A stretch of DNA of 64,000 nt, taken from the NCBI RefSeq assembly GCF_023614525.1, contig NZ_CP097885.1:432501-496500 (forward strand), read 5' to 3'. The DNA comes from Peptoniphilus genitalis. Lineage in GTDB: Bacteria > Bacillota > Clostridia > Tissierellales > Peptoniphilaceae. This document shows positions 7,501-17,764 of this stretch, piece after piece; position 1 is the stretch's first letter; every line of letters starts with the position of its first letter. The notes beneath the pieces were generated by a model. It made no database searches, was not told the origin of the DNA, and was given only the letters and a program-made list of their open reading frames with translations. The translations under genes and the position numbers were made by a program.

Positions 7501-10500
7501 TTTGATGTTCTCGAAGTCTAATTTCAGTATTCATTCCATCAAAAGTTAAGTTAGAACCATCAAATTCTCTATTTCTAATTGAATTGAATTTTTCATTATA
7601 AATCTTCTCTAGCCTATATCTTCTATCAGGATCTTCAAATATCCAATTCTTAAATTCTTCTTTTATCAGTTCTTGCTTTTGACTTGCTAGCATAGTTTCT
7701 TTTTTGTTTAATACAGAAGTCTTAGACCCATCATCATTTATTATTTGGTCAAATACTTTTGTATCTTTTAGATTAAGAGCATTTTCAATCAGCTTATAGG
7801 CATTTACTCTACTTGTACCATAAGTCATGTTAGCAAGGTCATTAGTCGAGTCAACACTTTTACCCTCAATATTCCATTCACTTGAGTGTGGCGAGAACCT
7901 AACATTTATATTCCACCTATCATAACCTGGTGTTTTTAAAAGGTTAAAAGTAAAGTCTTCTATATCTTTTTGAGGTATCCAGGTTGCTCCTAACCTTACA
8001 TTTATATCAGAAGCAGTAAGTTCTTCAGGCATAACTTCTTGTAATTTTTCTCTTTGATATTTGAGTTTGCCTAACTCGTTTAATAGTGTATCTTTCTTTT
8101 CAGAAGGTGCTAAATCTATTACATTTTCAATTTCTCCGATATATGAATTGAGGTAGCCAATCTTTTCTCTGATATTACCACTTAAATATTCATCAGCCGA
8201 TACATATGAAAAATGAAATGGATCGTCATTGTCAAAGTTCTCAAAGGGCATTCTGTTATTTATTAGGTCTGTATCCTTAATATCTAAAAATATCTCGCCC
8301 TCAAGCTCACCAATTAAGGTGTTCCTATCTTTACTTGTTATAGATTCCATATATTCAAAGTCTACATATCCTTTTTGTGAAACTGATAAGACTAAGGCTT
8401 CAAGGGAAGTATCTACATGATCTACTACCTTTGCCTTTGTTATTGTTCTTTTTGAGAATATATCACTCTTAGCTTTGAAATTATCCTCATCATCAAGTAT
8501 TTCTATTGATGAAACCAAAGGAAAGTTTGAGTCTTCCTTTAAGGCTCTAGTATTTGATAAGGAGTTAATAAAGCCATGTTTCTTTGAAAAGTTATCATAG
8601 ACTTCATTTAACTTTGCTTGTGACTCTTTTATTTCATCGTCTGAAAAATAGTCCTTTTGTTTTTCTATTACATCTTTTAAAGCATTCATTACATCAAGAT
8701 AATCTTTTATCTTTTCTTTATTTTTATCTGATATATTCTGCTTGATTAAGACTGAGTTTTCTCTTAGGTAGACCTCTTCATCAATAATAGTGTAAGAAAA
8801 ATTCTTAACATCATCTGTTGCTGGAAGACTTAATTCTTCATCTTCCAATAGTTCGACCTCTTCATATTTTGAATTTGAAGATATTTCCTTACTTGCAATA
8901 TCCATTAAGTCTTTTAACTTTTCATCTTCTTTTTCATCACAAGTAATAGTATTGCCAAATCTGCCAGATACTTCTTTCATATTCCCTAATACCATCTGAG
9001 GATTATCTACAAAGTATTTATTATAAGTCAAACCCTTTTTATCAGTTGCTAGATGGATCCAATCATCATCTCTTTCTATAACTGAATCTCTCTTTTTCAA
9101 GAAAATAATATCTGAAGTAACTTCTGTACCAGCAAGTCCTTTAAATATTGTATTAGGAAGCCTCATAGCTCCTAAAAACTCACATCTTGCATTAATATAT
9201 TTTCTAACAGATTCATCTTTTTTATCCATAGTTCCAGATGAAGTTATGAAGGCAATAATTCCTCCATTCCTAACCTTATCTATTGACTTTGCAAAAAAAT
9301 AATCGTGAATCAGAAAGTTATTTCTGTTATATTCACGATCGTTAACTTTAAAATCTCCAAAGGGAACATTTCCTATTACCAAGTCAAAGAAATTATTTGA
9401 GAAGTTTGTTTCTTCAAAACCTTTAATTTGAATATTAGCTTCAGGATAAAGTTCTCTTGCTATTCTTCCGCTTAGACTATCTTTTTCTACTCCATAGACT
9501 TTAGAGCTTTGTATTTCACTTGGCATACTTCCAATAAAATTACCGACTCCTGCAGATGGTTCAAGGATATTCCCAGTCTTAAAACCCATATCTGTTATGG
9601 TCTTATATATTCCATCCATTACCTCTCTAGGTGTATAAAATGATGTTAGAGTAGACTCTTTAGCATTCAAATACTCATCATTTGTTAGATTTTCTTTTAA
9701 AATATTTCTTGCTTCAAGCCATTGTCCTCCCTTTTCTTCATCAAAGACATCGGCAAGACCACCCCATCCTAGATAATCAGCAAGATAGGCTTGTTCATAC
9801 TCTCTTGGACTCCTATTTTCATTTTCAAGTCTTTTGAGCATCTTAATAGCTTTTATATTTTTATCTAGCTTTTCTGATGGTGTTAGGTATTCTGAGTAGA
9901 TATGATTTTTCAAGTCATAATTTCTAGCAAAACTTAGCCTTTCCTTATTAGGTTCATAGCCTAGATTTTTTAAATCCTCTTTACCCCTCAATAAGTTTTC
10001 GGCTGCTTCTCTTGGAACATTGTATCTATCCATCATTTGGTCAATTTCAAGATTGTGGTTATCTATAAAGCTTTCTTGCTCTACTTGTCTTTCAATTTGT
10101 TTTTCATGGTCAGATAATTTGTATATCTCATAATTTCCACTATCTAAAAGGTCATCAATCTTTCTACTTTCTTCAAATGTTTCACCTTTATATAAAGGGA
10201 ATTCTTCCCCATTAACTTCTACCTTAGTTCCAGCTTCAATTAAGTTAATTCCATCAAAGGTATTCTTATCTTCTAAAATAAATTCTTTTCCAACCTTTAC
10301 TGCTAATTTTTCTGATGTTTGAGTTAGATTTTCAAAGATTTCTTCAAGGTATGAATCGTTTCTATATGGAATTACTTCCGAACCCCTAATCATACCTCCC
10401 ATATATTCCATATTATCTCTGATAGTGACAGTTTTAAGTCCTCCACTTAGTTCATCAAAATCTGTAATAGTAAAGTCCTTATCTTTATATCTAACCTGAT

Positions 10501-12157
10501 CGCCTATCTTAAATTTAGACTCTATCTTCTCTTTAACTTCTTCTTGTAAAGATTTTTCCTCGCTTATTGCAATTTGTTCTTCTAAATATGAAAATTCACG
10601 CTCATTTACTTCTTCACCATCACCAAGGTCAATCCTATAATGCTCGACAACTTCTCCGTCTACATAGTGGTCAAAATAGAATTTGAAATATCCGATATAA
10701 TCATCTGTCATTTCTCCAAATTCATTTTCTCCAAGATTTTGATTATGGTCTTTAACATCAATATCCTTTTGTCTTAGGACATTTATTAAGTCTTTGGTTA
10801 CTATCTGCCCACTATAATCGGGAACTAATTCGTGGTTTTCATTAAATTCTACAATCCAGTAATCTTTTCTATTTTCAGTGTTTTTGCCCTCAAAAAAAGA
10901 AGCTTCATCAGCTTCCTTTTCTTGGCTTATTTCATTTTCTAAGCTTCCACGTATTCCTTGATTGCCATTCTCTTCACTGTTGCCATTAAGTTGTTCATCT
11001 GTCCTTGGTATTCCTCTGGATTCTCTCTCATCATCTTCTCTGTCAATCCTTGTGCTTTCATCATCTTGACTTTCTCTCTCTTGATAAAGTCCACTGCCTG
11101 ATTCTGAATTTCCTTCAGGTGGTTCAAAAGTGTTTTCTCCTTGTACATTTTCTGAAGTTTCTTCCAGTTCTCCATGTCCTCGCTCCCTACCAGGTAAGAC
11201 AGTCTTAGAACTGCGTATGTTGGATTCGGAAATCTCTCCATAAATTCCAGATCCTTCTCCATCATGTCCAAGGTTTTCTCTTCGATCTTCATCGCTATTT
11301 CCTCTGTCGCTTCCATCTGTGAAAACTCGTCCATCTCTACTTCTTGACCTATCATCTCGTCTATATAAATCATCTTGACCTCCTTTATCTTCATTTATAT
11401 TTTCTATATCTCTATTATAGTCGGCACCGGCCCTTTCTGTCAGCAGCCTAGTACGATCCATTTCCTTAGATTTTTCTATTGTGCTATCTATAATATCTTC
11501 ACTAATCCTTGATATTACAAGACCTATCTGTTCTAAAGAAATTGTATTAATCCTAGAAAAATTATTTTTTAAATTTTCCATATCCATAGGATAGACTGTA
11601 TTAAGCCTATTAGCTACCGCATAGGATATTGAGTCTCTCATAAACTTTTCAAAACTAAGTCTATCCTCTATATCTATCCTCAAATCAGCAAGAGCCAAGT
11701 TAATATATTCATCTCCATAAATTCGACTAAGAGAAAATATATTTTCATTGAGTGAATCACTAGCTTCAAATGAAGAATCTCTTATTATTTCTTTTAAAGC
11801 CTCATTATGGTTTTCGTGATCAAACTGCCATAAGCTAACCTCATTGATATTCCTATCCATTGATGTGGTCTGACTAATATCGAAAATGTATGAAATTTTT
11901 TTGTTTACATCACTTCCAACTAAAATTGGAATACCCTTTTGACCTCTCATAACAACTCGACCAAAATATTTCTTCCACATATCAAAGGTCGCACAAGCTC
12001 TAGCTTCAGGTTCCTTATTATATATACTTAGTTGGCTAGAAAAATCATATTTCTGATTATTGCCTATAACTTTTAAGAGTTTTAAATATTCTTTTTCATC
12101 TTGTAACACTTCATACTTTATTGCTTCTTGTATATTATTAAAATCATTTACTTGCAT
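4514..12157 (-). CDS. Giant conjugative-element protein: ArdC-like N-terminus, N6-methylase fold and SNF2-type helicase
   Basis: This 2547-aa protein is typical of the DNA-processing end of Tn1549-like elements. Residues 1-90 resemble ArdC-type ssDNA-binding domains ([12 protein letters not shown]... [10 protein letters not shown]). Residues about 235-420 are a disordered D/E/R/G-rich linker. A methylase fold follows, with motif [10 protein letters not shown] near 864 and GNVPFG near 929 in place of the usual NPPY, so catalytic activity is doubtful. The helicase has Walker A GAGKT near 1570, DEAH near 1731, TGTPISNS near 1781 and [10 protein letters not shown] near 2058. Long coiled regions follow. 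An acidic [14 protein letters not shown] loop lies near 2480-2500, and the tail carries [11 protein letters not shown]. The start is ATG after AGGAGG. A terminator hairpin sits 20 bp upstream. Likely cytoplasmic and acting on transferred DNA; mechanism inferred. Confidence 0.88.
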   Translation of the reverse strand: MQVNDFNNIQEAIKYEVLQDEKEYLKLLKVIGNNQKYDFSSQLSIYNKEPEARACATFDMWKKYFGRVVMRGQKGIPILVGSDVNKKISYIFDISQTTSMDRNINEVSLWQFDHENHNEALKEIIRDSSFEASDSLNENIFSLSRIYGDEYINLALADLRIDIEDRLSFEKFMRDSISYAVANRLNTVYPMDMENLKNNFSRINTISLEQIGLVISRISEDIIDSTIEKSKEMDRTRLLTERAGADYNRDIENINEDKGGQDDLYRRDDRSRSRDGRVFTDGSDRGNSDEDRRENLGHDGEGSGIYGEISESNIRSSKTVLPGRERGHGELEETSENVQGENTFEPPEGNSESGSGLYQERESQDDESTRIDREDDERESRGIPRTDEQLNGNSEENGNQGIRGSLENEISQEKEADEASFFEGKNTENRKDYWIVEFNENHELVPDYSGQIVTKDLINVLRQKDIDVKDHNQNLGENEFGEMTDDYIGYFKFYFDHYVDGEVVEHYRIDLGDGEEVNEREFSYLEEQIAISEEKSLQEEVKEKIESKFKIGDQVRYKDKDFTITDFDELSGGLKTVTIRDNMEYMGGMIRGSEVIPYRNDSYLEEIFENLTQTSEKLAVKVGKEFILEDKNTFDGINLIEAGTKVEVNGEEFPLYKGETFEESRKIDDLLDSGNYEIYKLSDHEKQIERQVEQESFIDNHNLEIDQMMDRYNVPREAAENLLRGKEDLKNLGYEPNKERLSFARNYDLKNHIYSEYLTPSEKLDKNIKAIKMLKRLENENRSPREYEQAYLADYLGWGGLADVFDEEKGGQWLEARNILKENLTNDEYLNAKESTLTSFYTPREVMDGIYKTITDMGFKTGNILEPSAGVGNFIGSMPSEIQSSKVYGVEKDSLSGRIARELYPEANIQIKGFEETNFSNNFFDLVIGNVPFGDFKVNDREYNRNNFLIHDYFFAKSIDKVRNGGIIAFITSSGTMDKKDESVRKYINARCEFLGAMRLPNTIFKGLAGTEVTSDIIFLKKRDSVIERDDDWIHLATDKKGLTYNKYFVDNPQMVLGNMKEVSGRFGNTITCDEKEDEKLKDLMDIASKEISSNSKYEEVELLEDEELSLPATDDVKNFSYTIIDEEVYLRENSVLIKQNISDKNKEKIKDYLDVMNALKDVIEKQKDYFSDDEIKESQAKLNEVYDNFSKKHGFINSLSNTRALKEDSNFPLVSSIEILDDEDNFKAKSDIFSKRTITKAKVVDHVDTSLEALVLSVSQKGYVDFEYMESITSKDRNTLIGELEGEIFLDIKDTDLINNRMPFENFDNDDPFHFSYVSADEYLSGNIREKIGYLNSYIGEIENVIDLAPSEKKDTLLNELGKLKYQREKLQEVMPEELTASDINVRLGATWIPQKDIEDFTFNLLKTPGYDRWNINVRFSPHSSEWNIEGKSVDSTNDLANMTYGTSRVNAYKLIENALNLKDTKVFDQIINDDGSKTSVLNKKETMLASQKQELIKEEFKNWIFEDPDRRYRLEKIYNEKFNSIRNREFDGSNLTFDGMNTEIRLREHQKNAIARTLYGGNTLLAHVVGAGKTFEMVASAMESKKLGLASKSLFVVPNHLTTQIGREFMQLYPSANIMVADKKDFQPKNRKRFIGRIATGEYDAVIIGHSQFEKIPMSKEYQVRHIQDQIDDIVSFIDENKRNRGENFTVKQLEKTKKKLLVRLEKLNDDFKKDDVITFEELGVDKLFIDEAHNYKNLFLHTKMRNVAGIGQSEAFKSSDMYMKCRYMDEMTDGKGVVFATGTPISNSMTELYTMQRYLQYDDLKARGLEHFDAWASTFGETENTFELSPEGTGYRQKTRFSKFYNLPELMSMFKEVADIKTSDMLNLPVPEANFEVIKTKPTEEQKEILEAISERADAVRNNQVEPTEDNMLKITNDGKKLALDQRLINPLLPDDPNSKVNVCVKNIFSIWDKTKENSSTQLVFSDMSTPKGDGEFNIYDDIRNKLVNMGIPKEEIAFIHEADTDKQKDELFSKVRRGEVRVLLGSTQKMGAGTNVQNKLIALHDLDVPWRPSDLEQRSGRIVRQGNENDKVNIFRYVTENTFDSYLWQTIENKQKFISQIMTSKTPVRVAEDVDEASLSYSEIKALATGNPLIKEKMDLDNEVTKLKMLEANYKSNKYKLEDKVNKFYPQSILKTEMEIQAVKEDIASVEKLGEGDSKFTSISLGANKILDKKEAGEKLLEEIKKVKINDSKVIGKYRNLDLQVSYNFMTNTHTFKLLGKAEYFGEFSNSTDGNITRLDNAIEKMPARLGRLNQNLENYKESLENAKVELTKPFEKADELRDKTLRLAEINKLLDMGEVEELENQSPLLEDLKRAIVDYSNYEFSESNSYEDFDKLYPDLSHIGLAYTETPDGKHTIQYEVNLEEKTWTQYVDNVAIRTESFVEEDISNSQAIKDMTEAIKMSSFDDLVSVDEEDLKQALGLEIDDDGNFYDPLAKDLDNDGIPDRYDNDFKDSDYFESTYDVEDNLQAREEKPSILGQISKFKSEEEKDKNQEKNEKAQER

Positions 12158-12178
12158 TTCCTACCTCCTTTTTAGAGC

Positions 12179-12212
12179 AAAAAAAGACGATAGATTTTAA
12201 TTTTCTACCGTC
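12179..12212 (-). terminator. Hairpin terminator between hydrolase and helicase genes
   Basis: Stem GACGATAG/CTACCGTC (one wobble) followed on the minus strand by seven T. The T run ends about 20 nt before the helicase start codon, leaving no room for a promoter. Helicase expression must therefore come from read-through, or from a promoter inside the upstream gene plus read-through. The stem and adjoining Shine-Dalgarno closely resemble those in front of repA (35221-35255). Confidence 0.8.
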
Positions 12213-12233
12213 CTTAAATATCCAAGTATTTTT

Positions 12234-13259
12234 TTATTTATGGTTTTCTTTTAAGAAAGCATCAATAGTTTTTCTTGATTCACTTTCTGCTTTATCATTG
12301 CTTTCAGTTGTCCCACCTGTTGCAATTCTAATTTTTCCTAAATTTAAAACACCATTGCTAGCAAATATATGCCCTGCTTCTTTATATGAATAAATCTTTG
12401 CCTTAGGGTTTTGTTCTTTTATTTTATCTGCCATAGCAAGGCTATCCCACATCAAATCATCCTCGCCTACAATCATCAATATATTTGCCTTAACATCTTT
12501 GACTGGTATTAGTTTTTCTTGACTTGATGAGTCTTTTTCTATTGCACTATTATAAGTTTCTTTATAGCTAATAGGACTTTTAATAATATTCGGAACAATA
12601 ATATTTTTTAAAAATGAGTTAAATGATGATTTTTTTATATCTATATATGGAAGTTCCTTTCCTTTATATGCCCATGATGAACCATAATCTTTAAAATCTA
12701 GACCGGCGAAATTATAAGATGAAGGTGCTATTAAAATCAGATTATCTATTTCAGAATATTTGCTAGCTAAATTAAGGGCATATTCTGCACCTTTTGACGC
12801 TCCCAAAACACTTATTGGCTTATTGTCTTTTATATTTTTATTTATATAACTTAAAACATCTTCAAATTGTTCTAAAGGGATTTTTCTCAAAGTTTGTTCT
12901 TGGTTTTTCATGCCGAACATAAATAGTGCAAAGGTTTCATATCCCTCTTCAGCCAATCTTTTAGCAGTTTCAAAATTTGGACTTCCCTCAGAACCTCCAA
13001 AACAAATTACAAGACCCTTATGTGATTTTTCCTTAGGTATAAATCTAAAGCCTTGCATCCTACCCTCATCTACATAAGTTACATCAACTCCGTCAATATC
13101 TGTAGGATATAAACTTATATTAGTAACATCATTATAATATTCAGGAAATTTCAAAGCATTGGTATCTTTATACTTATAGTCATTATATATTCTAAGAATA
13201 AAAACTAAAACTACTAAAATAATAACTATTAAAAAGATTCTAAAAAATATTTTCTTCAT
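12234..13259 (-). CDS. Membrane-anchored alpha/beta hydrolase, BAAT C-terminal / acyl-CoA thioesterase type
   Basis: This 341-aa protein has one N-terminal membrane helix (residues 4-23) that probably anchors it at the outer face of the membrane. The alpha/beta-hydrolase core has nucleophile elbow GASKGAE near residue 160, an acid in VGEDDLMWDS and the catalytic-type histidine in KEAGHIF. The overall look is that of BAAT C-terminal (bile-acid-CoA:amino-acid acyltransferase / acyl-CoA thioester hydrolase) proteins. The substrate is unknown. It has its own extended -10 promoter and terminator inside the element, so it is cargo rather than transfer machinery. No resistance function can be read from the sequence. 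Confidence 0.75.
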   Translation of the reverse strand: MKKIFFRIFLIVIILVVLVFILRIYNDYKYKDTNALKFPEYYNDVTNISLYPTDIDGVDVTYVDEGRMQGFRFIPKEKSHKGLVICFGGSEGSPNFETAKRLAEEGYETFALFMFGMKNQEQTLRKIPLEQFEDVLSYINKNIKDNKPISVLGASKGAEYALNLASKYSEIDNLILIAPSSYNFAGLDFKDYGSSWAYKGKELPYIDIKKSSFNSFLKNIIVPNIIKSPISYKETYNSAIEKDSSSQEKLIPVKDVKANILMIVGEDDLMWDSLAMADKIKEQNPKAKIYSYKEAGHIFASNGVLNLGKIRIATGGTTESNDKAESESRKTIDAFLKENHK

Positions 13260-13323
13260 TTTATTCCCTTCCTTTAAAATAGCATACAGATTCTATTAGT
13301 ATTTAAAAAATCTGCTTGTAGTT

Positions 13324-13332
13324 ATTATATCA
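13324..13332 (-). promoter_or_regulatory. Extended -10 promoter of the hydrolase gene
   Basis: Minus-strand TGATATAAT is an extended -10 element about 65 nt before the ATG. No good -35 box is seen at 17 bp, which is usual for extended -10 promoters. Confidence 0.5.
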
Positions 13333-13357
13333 TCTTTAGTATATTAATTACACTAAC

Positions 13358-14296
13358 CTACATTAACACTTTAATGATTTCCATTAAAATATTAACCACA
13401 ATAGAATTACCGGCCTGCTTATATAGCTTGCTTGAAGTACAATTTTTTCTTCTTGGATGTGCTTCTTCTAGTTTGTTAATATCAATGTCATCAAAACCCA
13501 TGAGTCTTAAACATTCTCTTTCTGTTAAATACCTATATTTACCATTTCCAATATCTATTATTCCAGAATTAGGTACTCTCATCTGTTTTGTAGAAATAGT
13601 ATAAGAAAAATCTTTAATCACTTTGAGTCGCCCTCTAAAACTATTATCTATGCATTTATTTAAAAATTTCAGCATATAAGGTTGGGTCATTGTATAAAGT
13701 TCACTTACATAATTTTCTAAAAATTCACTCAGTGGTCTAGTTTCTTTTATCTCCAATTTATCAAAAGAAAAGTTATTTACTCCAAGACATGAAACAACAA
13801 ATATCCTCTCCCTTTTTTGAGGTATTCCAAAGTCCATTGCATTTAAGATTTCATACTTACTCTCATATCCAAGGTTATCTAGCTCTTTTAGATAAATAAA
13901 AAAGGAGTCCCTCATATTTCTATCAAGGACTCCCTTTACATTTTCCCAAATTATCCATTTAGGTTTATCTTTCATTTCTTTAATTATTCTAATTGTTTCA
14001 AATAGTAGGCTTGATCTAGTTCCTGAGTTTTTAACTCCTCCTTGCTTTTTTCCTATTCTTGAAAAGTCTTGGCAAGGACTTCCATGCATAATTAAGTCTA
14101 TCTTTTCATTAGGAGCTTTATATCCTACTACTGATTTTGGCTTATAACTCTCTCCATAAAGTGCATTGTATGATTTAACACAAGCCTTATCTATTTCTAC
14201 ATAATCAACAACTTCATAAGGTATCTTTAAATTAATAAAAGCCTTTCTAATAGCACCTATGCCACCGAAAAGCTCTAATATTTTTACCTTATTCAT
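13358..14296 (-). CDS. C5-cytosine DNA methyltransferase, orphan
   Basis: This 312-aa enzyme is predicted to transfer a methyl group from SAM to C5 of cytosine. Motif I is LELFGGIGAIRKAF at the N-terminus, motif IV GSPCQDFS carries the catalytic Cys near 75, motif VI is WENV (Glu near 118), motif VIII is QKRERIFVV, and motif X is QAGNSIVVNIL at the C-terminus. No restriction endonuclease gene is adjacent, so it is an orphan that probably protects the element from host restriction. It overlaps the end of the topoisomerase gene by 8 bp, so the two are translationally coupled. The recognition sequence cannot be told from the protein. Confidence 0.9.
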   Translation of the reverse strand: MNKVKILELFGGIGAIRKAFINLKIPYEVVDYVEIDKACVKSYNALYGESYKPKSVVGYKAPNEKIDLIMHGSPCQDFSRIGKKQGGVKNSGTRSSLLFETIRIIKEMKDKPKWIIWENVKGVLDRNMRDSFFIYLKELDNLGYESKYEILNAMDFGIPQKRERIFVVSCLGVNNFSFDKLEIKETRPLSEFLENYVSELYTMTQPYMLKFLNKCIDNSFRGRLKVIKDFSYTISTKQMRVPNSGIIDIGNGKYRYLTERECLRLMGFDDIDINKLEEAHPRRKNCTSSKLYKQAGNSIVVNILMEIIKVLM

Positions 14297-16010
14297 TTAG
14301 ATTATTCTTGTACCTATCTACAAGCTCCCTTATACTAACTTCGATCTCTCTTAAAAAGTCTTCTTTATCAACTTCGCCAGAGCTAATCTTTGCAAGTTTC
14401 ATTTCCCATTCAGATGTTGTTTCTGCTGATTTAAACTTATCCTCTACAATTGATACAAGTCTATTGCCTTTTGCTGTTACAAGTAGATTTTTCTTATCTC
14501 TTCTTATGAGATCCTTATAGATAAGATTTTCAATAATTCCCGCTCTTGTAGCTGGTGTTCCTAAGCCTTTTCTCTCCACTTCTATATCTTTATCCAGTGA
14601 TTCAATCCCTGAATTCTCCATAGCCTTTAAAAGCGTATTTTCATTATAATGACTTGGAGCTTTTGTAAATTTCTCCGATATGTTTTTAGAAGTTAGCTTA
14701 ATTTTATCTCCAGTCTTTATATCTGGTAATTCATTTTCTTGTTTTTCTTTTCCATAACTCTTTAGATACTTGGTATAACCTTCATCTATTACAGTCTTGC
14801 CACTTGCATTAAAGTTAAACTTGTCGTATTCATATCTGATTTTTCTACTAGATTCCTTTAAGTTATCCGAACATGAAGCAAGTAGTTTATCCTTAATTAG
14901 ATTATAAATTTTGCTTTCTTTGTCTGATAAATCTTTGGCTTTTCCAATACCTGATATAGTAGGAATAATTGCATAGTGGTCTGTAACCTTAGATGAGTTA
15001 AAAATAGACTTAAAATTTGACTCATTAACCTTAAAGTCTTCTTCAAGTCCTTCTAATAGTTCTTTTATAGTATTAACCATATCTTCAGTTAAACACCTGC
15101 TATCTGTTCTTGGATATGTGATTAGCTTTTTTTCATACAGACCTTGTGCCATATTTAAAGTGTCATTTGCTGAATATCCAAAATATTTATTTGCTTCTCT
15201 CTGTAAGGTAGTGAGATCATAAGGCTTATCTGGTTTTGTGCTTATTTCTTTATCCTCTACCTCTGTAATAACTATTTCATCTTCTAGCAAGTTTAATAGT
15301 TGTTCTGCAACTTCAATTCTATCAATCCTATCTGATACAAGTTTCAATCCTTTATAAGATAGGTCAACTGTATAATATTTTTGCTTCTTAAATAGGTTTA
15401 TTTCACTATCCCTCTTAGCTATTAAATATAGAGTTGGAGTTTGTACTCTACCAACTGAATATGTTTCCTTATAAATGCAAGAATAAAGCCTACTTAAATT
15501 CATTCCAACTAACCAATCCGCAATTGCTCTTGCACTTGCCGATTTATATAAGTCTTCAAAGTTTTCTCCGTTTTTAAGATTTCTAAAGCCATCTTCAATA
15601 GCCTTGTTTTCCATTGAAGATATCCAAAGTCTTTGAATTTTCTTCTTACATTTAGCTTGATTATATACAAGCCTAAAAATAAGTTCTCCTTCTCTACCAG
15701 CATCACAAGCATTTATTACTGTGTCGATGTTCTTATCGTTTAAAAGTTTCTTTAAAACTCCATATTGTTTTTTAGTACTTTTAGATACTTCATAAATATA
15801 TTCTTCTGGAATTATAGGAAGAGTGTCTATTGTCCATTTCTTCCATTTTTCGTCTATCTTATCGGGACTTGCCATTTGAATTAAATGACCTACACACCAT
15901 GAAACAATGTATCCATTCCCCTCATAATATCCGTTTTTTCTTGTTCTTGCTCCAATTACTTTTGCAATTGTAACTGCTACACTTGGTTTTTCTGCTATTA
16001 CTAATTTCAT
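14289..16010 (-). CDS. topB: Type IA DNA topoisomerase III of the conjugative element
   Basis: This 573-aa type IA topoisomerase relaxes or decatenates DNA during transfer. The TOPRIM domain starts at residue 1 (KLVIAEKPSVA) and continues with DAGREGELIFRLVY. The catalytic tyrosine is in LITYPRTDSRCL near residue 298. The GxGTPATRAGIIENL region and C-terminal segment are present. The length is that of element-borne TopB, shorter than chromosomal TopB/TopA, and the zinc-ribbon tail is absent. A GGAGGT site precedes the ATG. A terminator stem with eight T ends 15 nt before the start codon. It is followed without a gap by the C5 methyltransferase. Confidence 0.92.
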   Translation of the reverse strand: MKLVIAEKPSVAVTIAKVIGARTRKNGYYEGNGYIVSWCVGHLIQMASPDKIDEKWKKWTIDTLPIIPEEYIYEVSKSTKKQYGVLKKLLNDKNIDTVINACDAGREGELIFRLVYNQAKCKKKIQRLWISSMENKAIEDGFRNLKNGENFEDLYKSASARAIADWLVGMNLSRLYSCIYKETYSVGRVQTPTLYLIAKRDSEINLFKKQKYYTVDLSYKGLKLVSDRIDRIEVAEQLLNLLEDEIVITEVEDKEISTKPDKPYDLTTLQREANKYFGYSANDTLNMAQGLYEKKLITYPRTDSRCLTEDMVNTIKELLEGLEEDFKVNESNFKSIFNSSKVTDHYAIIPTISGIGKAKDLSDKESKIYNLIKDKLLASCSDNLKESSRKIRYEYDKFNFNASGKTVIDEGYTKYLKSYGKEKQENELPDIKTGDKIKLTSKNISEKFTKAPSHYNENTLLKAMENSGIESLDKDIEVERKGLGTPATRAGIIENLIYKDLIRRDKKNLLVTAKGNRLVSIVEDKFKSAETTSEWEMKLAKISSGEVDKEDFLREIEVSIRELVDRYKNNLNE

Positions 16011-16024
16011 TCATACCTCCATAA

Positions 16025-16058
16025 ATAAAAAAAAGAGCGAAAGATTTCTCTCTCGCTC
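16025..16058 (-). terminator. Terminator between abiEii and topB
   Basis: Stem GAGCGA...TCGCTC followed by eight T on the minus strand, only about 15 nt before the topB start codon. It ends the AbiE operon. It also means topB is reached only by read-through, since no promoter fits after it. Confidence 0.85.
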
Positions 16059-16065
16059 AAAGTTT

Positions 16066-16097
16066 TTCTCCCGAATAATATATTATTTTCGGGAGAA
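16066..16097. other. 10-bp palindromic stem after abiEii
   Basis: TTCTCCCGAA pairs perfectly with TTCGGGAGAA around an AT-palindromic centre, immediately after the AbiEii stop codon. It has no T run on the minus strand and may act as an mRNA 3'-end stabiliser or a protein site. Function unknown. Confidence 0.5.
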
Positions 16098-16103
16098 TTC
16101 GAT

Positions 16104-17087
16104 TTACTTATTAATTTCTTTTTCTAGTTCTTGAAGAACTTTTATAATCTCTTCAAAGTTTGGATATTCTCCATATATCATTTCTGACATAGCCTTATAA
16201 TCTTTTTCTATTTCAGAAAATCGGTACTCTCTTGGGACTAATTTTAATCTACCATCTAATGCTTCTTCATACTTTGCCCACTTTCTAGGGTAGAATTTCA
16301 TTTTAAATTCAGTCACTTTCTTTAATAACTCTTTATCCTCTAAGGCTTTGTTTTTAAAATCTGAATTTGCTATTTTATATAAGTCATAAAAGTGTCTTGC
16401 ATATCTGTGGGGCATAGGAGAAGCTTCTGGTCTATTTGCTTCATGATGAAGTATAGTTGCCTTTTCCCAAAAAGTTCTCTCTGCTGATACTGTTCTTATG
16501 CTTGTTTTTTCTTTAAATACATTTGGGTAGGCTTCGCTAATTATCGGCAAAATTTCCACTTCAATTGCAGGTGTCCATGCTGCAAGGCTTCCTATTTCAA
16601 GTCTTATATTTTGTGTTAAATAATTGGATTCAAAAATTTTAGGATATTTACATAGGATTGTTTGTGGATCAAGAGTATCAACCCAAAATTCAAAGTCCAT
16701 GTCATTTAAATCTTCTTCTAAAACTTTTAAAAATTCATCTCTTAAAAATATTTCTGTCTTTTCATTAACTACCTTGTTGAATTTATCTTGCTTGGTATTT
16801 GACCTTTTTAACCATGGTTCTTTTTCTTTATATCCTAATACTCTCCAGTCCAAGATTAAATCTATATCTTCAGAAAATCTTTCTATAAGTCCAAAACACT
16901 TTGAAAGTGATGTGCCACCCTTAAAGGTAAAATATTCTTTCCATTTATTGTCATTAAATAGATAATCTAAGATAAAAGTAACCCAATAGTCTTTTTCAAT
17001 TACTGCTTCAGATATATTCCTTTTTCTTGCAGTATTGACTATTAAAACTCTTAAGTCTTCTTTGTTTTCTATATAAAACTTATTCAT
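16104..17087 (-). CDS. abiEii: AbiEii-family nucleotidyltransferase toxin (type IV toxin-antitoxin / abortive infection)
   Basis: This protein of about 327 aa has a DNA polymerase-beta-like nucleotidyltransferase motif FKGGTSLSKCF...SEDIDLIL (GGTSL, then DxD) near residues 55-80. AbiEii proteins of phage-defence systems carry the same motif. AbiEii toxins stall growth by nucleotide transfer to RNA and are held back by AbiEi repression. The start chosen is the ATG at 17087 (MNKFYIENKED). It overlaps the AbiEi stop by 8 bp and has a GAGGG site upstream; an in-frame start 4 codons earlier is less likely. The pair is cargo within the element, probably promoting maintenance or phage resistance. 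Confidence 0.85.
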   Translation of the reverse strand: MNKFYIENKEDLRVLIVNTARKRNISEAVIEKDYWVTFILDYLFNDNKWKEYFTFKGGTSLSKCFGLIERFSEDIDLILDWRVLGYKEKEPWLKRSNTKQDKFNKVVNEKTEIFLRDEFLKVLEEDLNDMDFEFWVDTLDPQTILCKYPKIFESNYLTQNIRLEIGSLAAWTPAIEVEILPIISEAYPNVFKEKTSIRTVSAERTFWEKATILHHEANRPEASPMPHRYARHFYDLYKIANSDFKNKALEDKELLKKVTEFKMKFYPRKWAKYEEALDGRLKLVPREYRFSEIEKDYKAMSEMIYGEYPNFEEIIKVLQELEKEINK

Positions 17088-17691
17088 TTTGACCCTCACA
17101 AATTTCCCTTATCACTTCATATATCCATGATGGAACTGATTTTGACTCATTCATTAAGTCTGTTCTTTCTTTTTCAGTTAAGTTTTCTCTTATCTTTTGT
17201 ATAACTTCGCTGGTTATATCTTCTTTGCCTAATGACTTAATTGCTTGAATAACTGTTGCAGTCTTTAAGGACATATTGGCAATTTCTCCTGGATTTACTT
17301 TTTTAAATTCTAAAATTGTATCTCCAATTTTATATTCCTTATATCTGCCACTAGATATATATTTATAGTGCGTTGGTACTTGTGTTGAAAGTCCTAATAA
17401 GTTTAAGGCTGTGCTATTATATGGTGCAATATTCCAATTGTATTTTCTTGCTATGGCAAGTGCTAACTCGTGAATTGATACTGCTTCGTACTCACCAATT
17501 AATTCACTGTATATCGGATTGTAATAAAAGCCATCAATGACACGCTTAATTTTTCTTTCATTAACCATTCTATTCAATGTCTTTCTAGCAGTTTCATAAG
17601 AAGCAATATCTAAAAAGTCATTAGCAAAAAATACTTTATTTGAGTCAAAATCATTGATTTTATCTGATATTTTTTCTGTATATGAACTCAT
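17080..17691 (-). CDS. abiEi: AbiEi-like antitoxin / transcriptional repressor
   Basis: This protein of about 203 aa has an N-terminal winged-helix region (DKINDFDSNKVFFANDFLDI, YETARKTLNRMVNERKIKR). A C-terminal domain follows, as in AbiEi/DUF6088 proteins that repress their own operon. The start chosen is the ATG at 17691, preceded by AAGGAG at a normal distance; the longer frame from a TTG at 17712 has no such site. It is the first gene of the operon with AbiEii. A 14-bp inverted repeat flanks the -10 box directly upstream, matching the known habit of AbiEi of binding inverted repeats at its promoter. Confidence 0.85.
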   Translation of the reverse strand: MSSYTEKISDKINDFDSNKVFFANDFLDIASYETARKTLNRMVNERKIKRVIDGFYYNPIYSELIGEYEAVSIHELALAIARKYNWNIAPYNSTALNLLGLSTQVPTHYKYISSGRYKEYKIGDTILEFKKVNPGEIANMSLKTATVIQAIKSLGKEDITSEVIQKIRENLTEKERTDLMNESKSVPSWIYEVIREICEGQNE

Positions 17692-17702
17692 TGCAATTCT
17701 CC

Positions 17703-17736
17703 TTTGTCCCAAATATCATATCATATCTGGGACAAA
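17703..17736 (-). promoter_or_regulatory. Putative AbiEi operator
   Basis: Two 14-bp arms (17703-17716 and 17723-17736), TTTGTCCCAAATAT and ATATCTGGGACAAA, match at 13 of 14 positions in inverted orientation. They flank the -10 box, so a dimer bound here would block RNA polymerase. Confidence 0.75.
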
Positions 17737-17743
17737 AGTTCAA
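17715..17743 (-). promoter_or_regulatory. Promoter of the abiEi-abiEii operon
   Basis: Minus-strand TTGAAC (17738-17743), 17-bp spacer, TATGAT (17715-17720). The inverted repeat at 17703-17736 overlaps the spacer and surrounds the -10, giving negative autoregulation by position. Confidence 0.75.
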
Positions 17744-17764
17744 TTGTACTTAAATTTAATATTC

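Noticed and set aside
10939-11394. 151-codon open frame in another minus-strand frame inside the giant helicase gene
   Set aside because: It lies opposite the D/E/R/G-rich disordered linker, whose skewed codons leave stops rare in other frames. It has no good ribosome-binding site and no recognisable domain.
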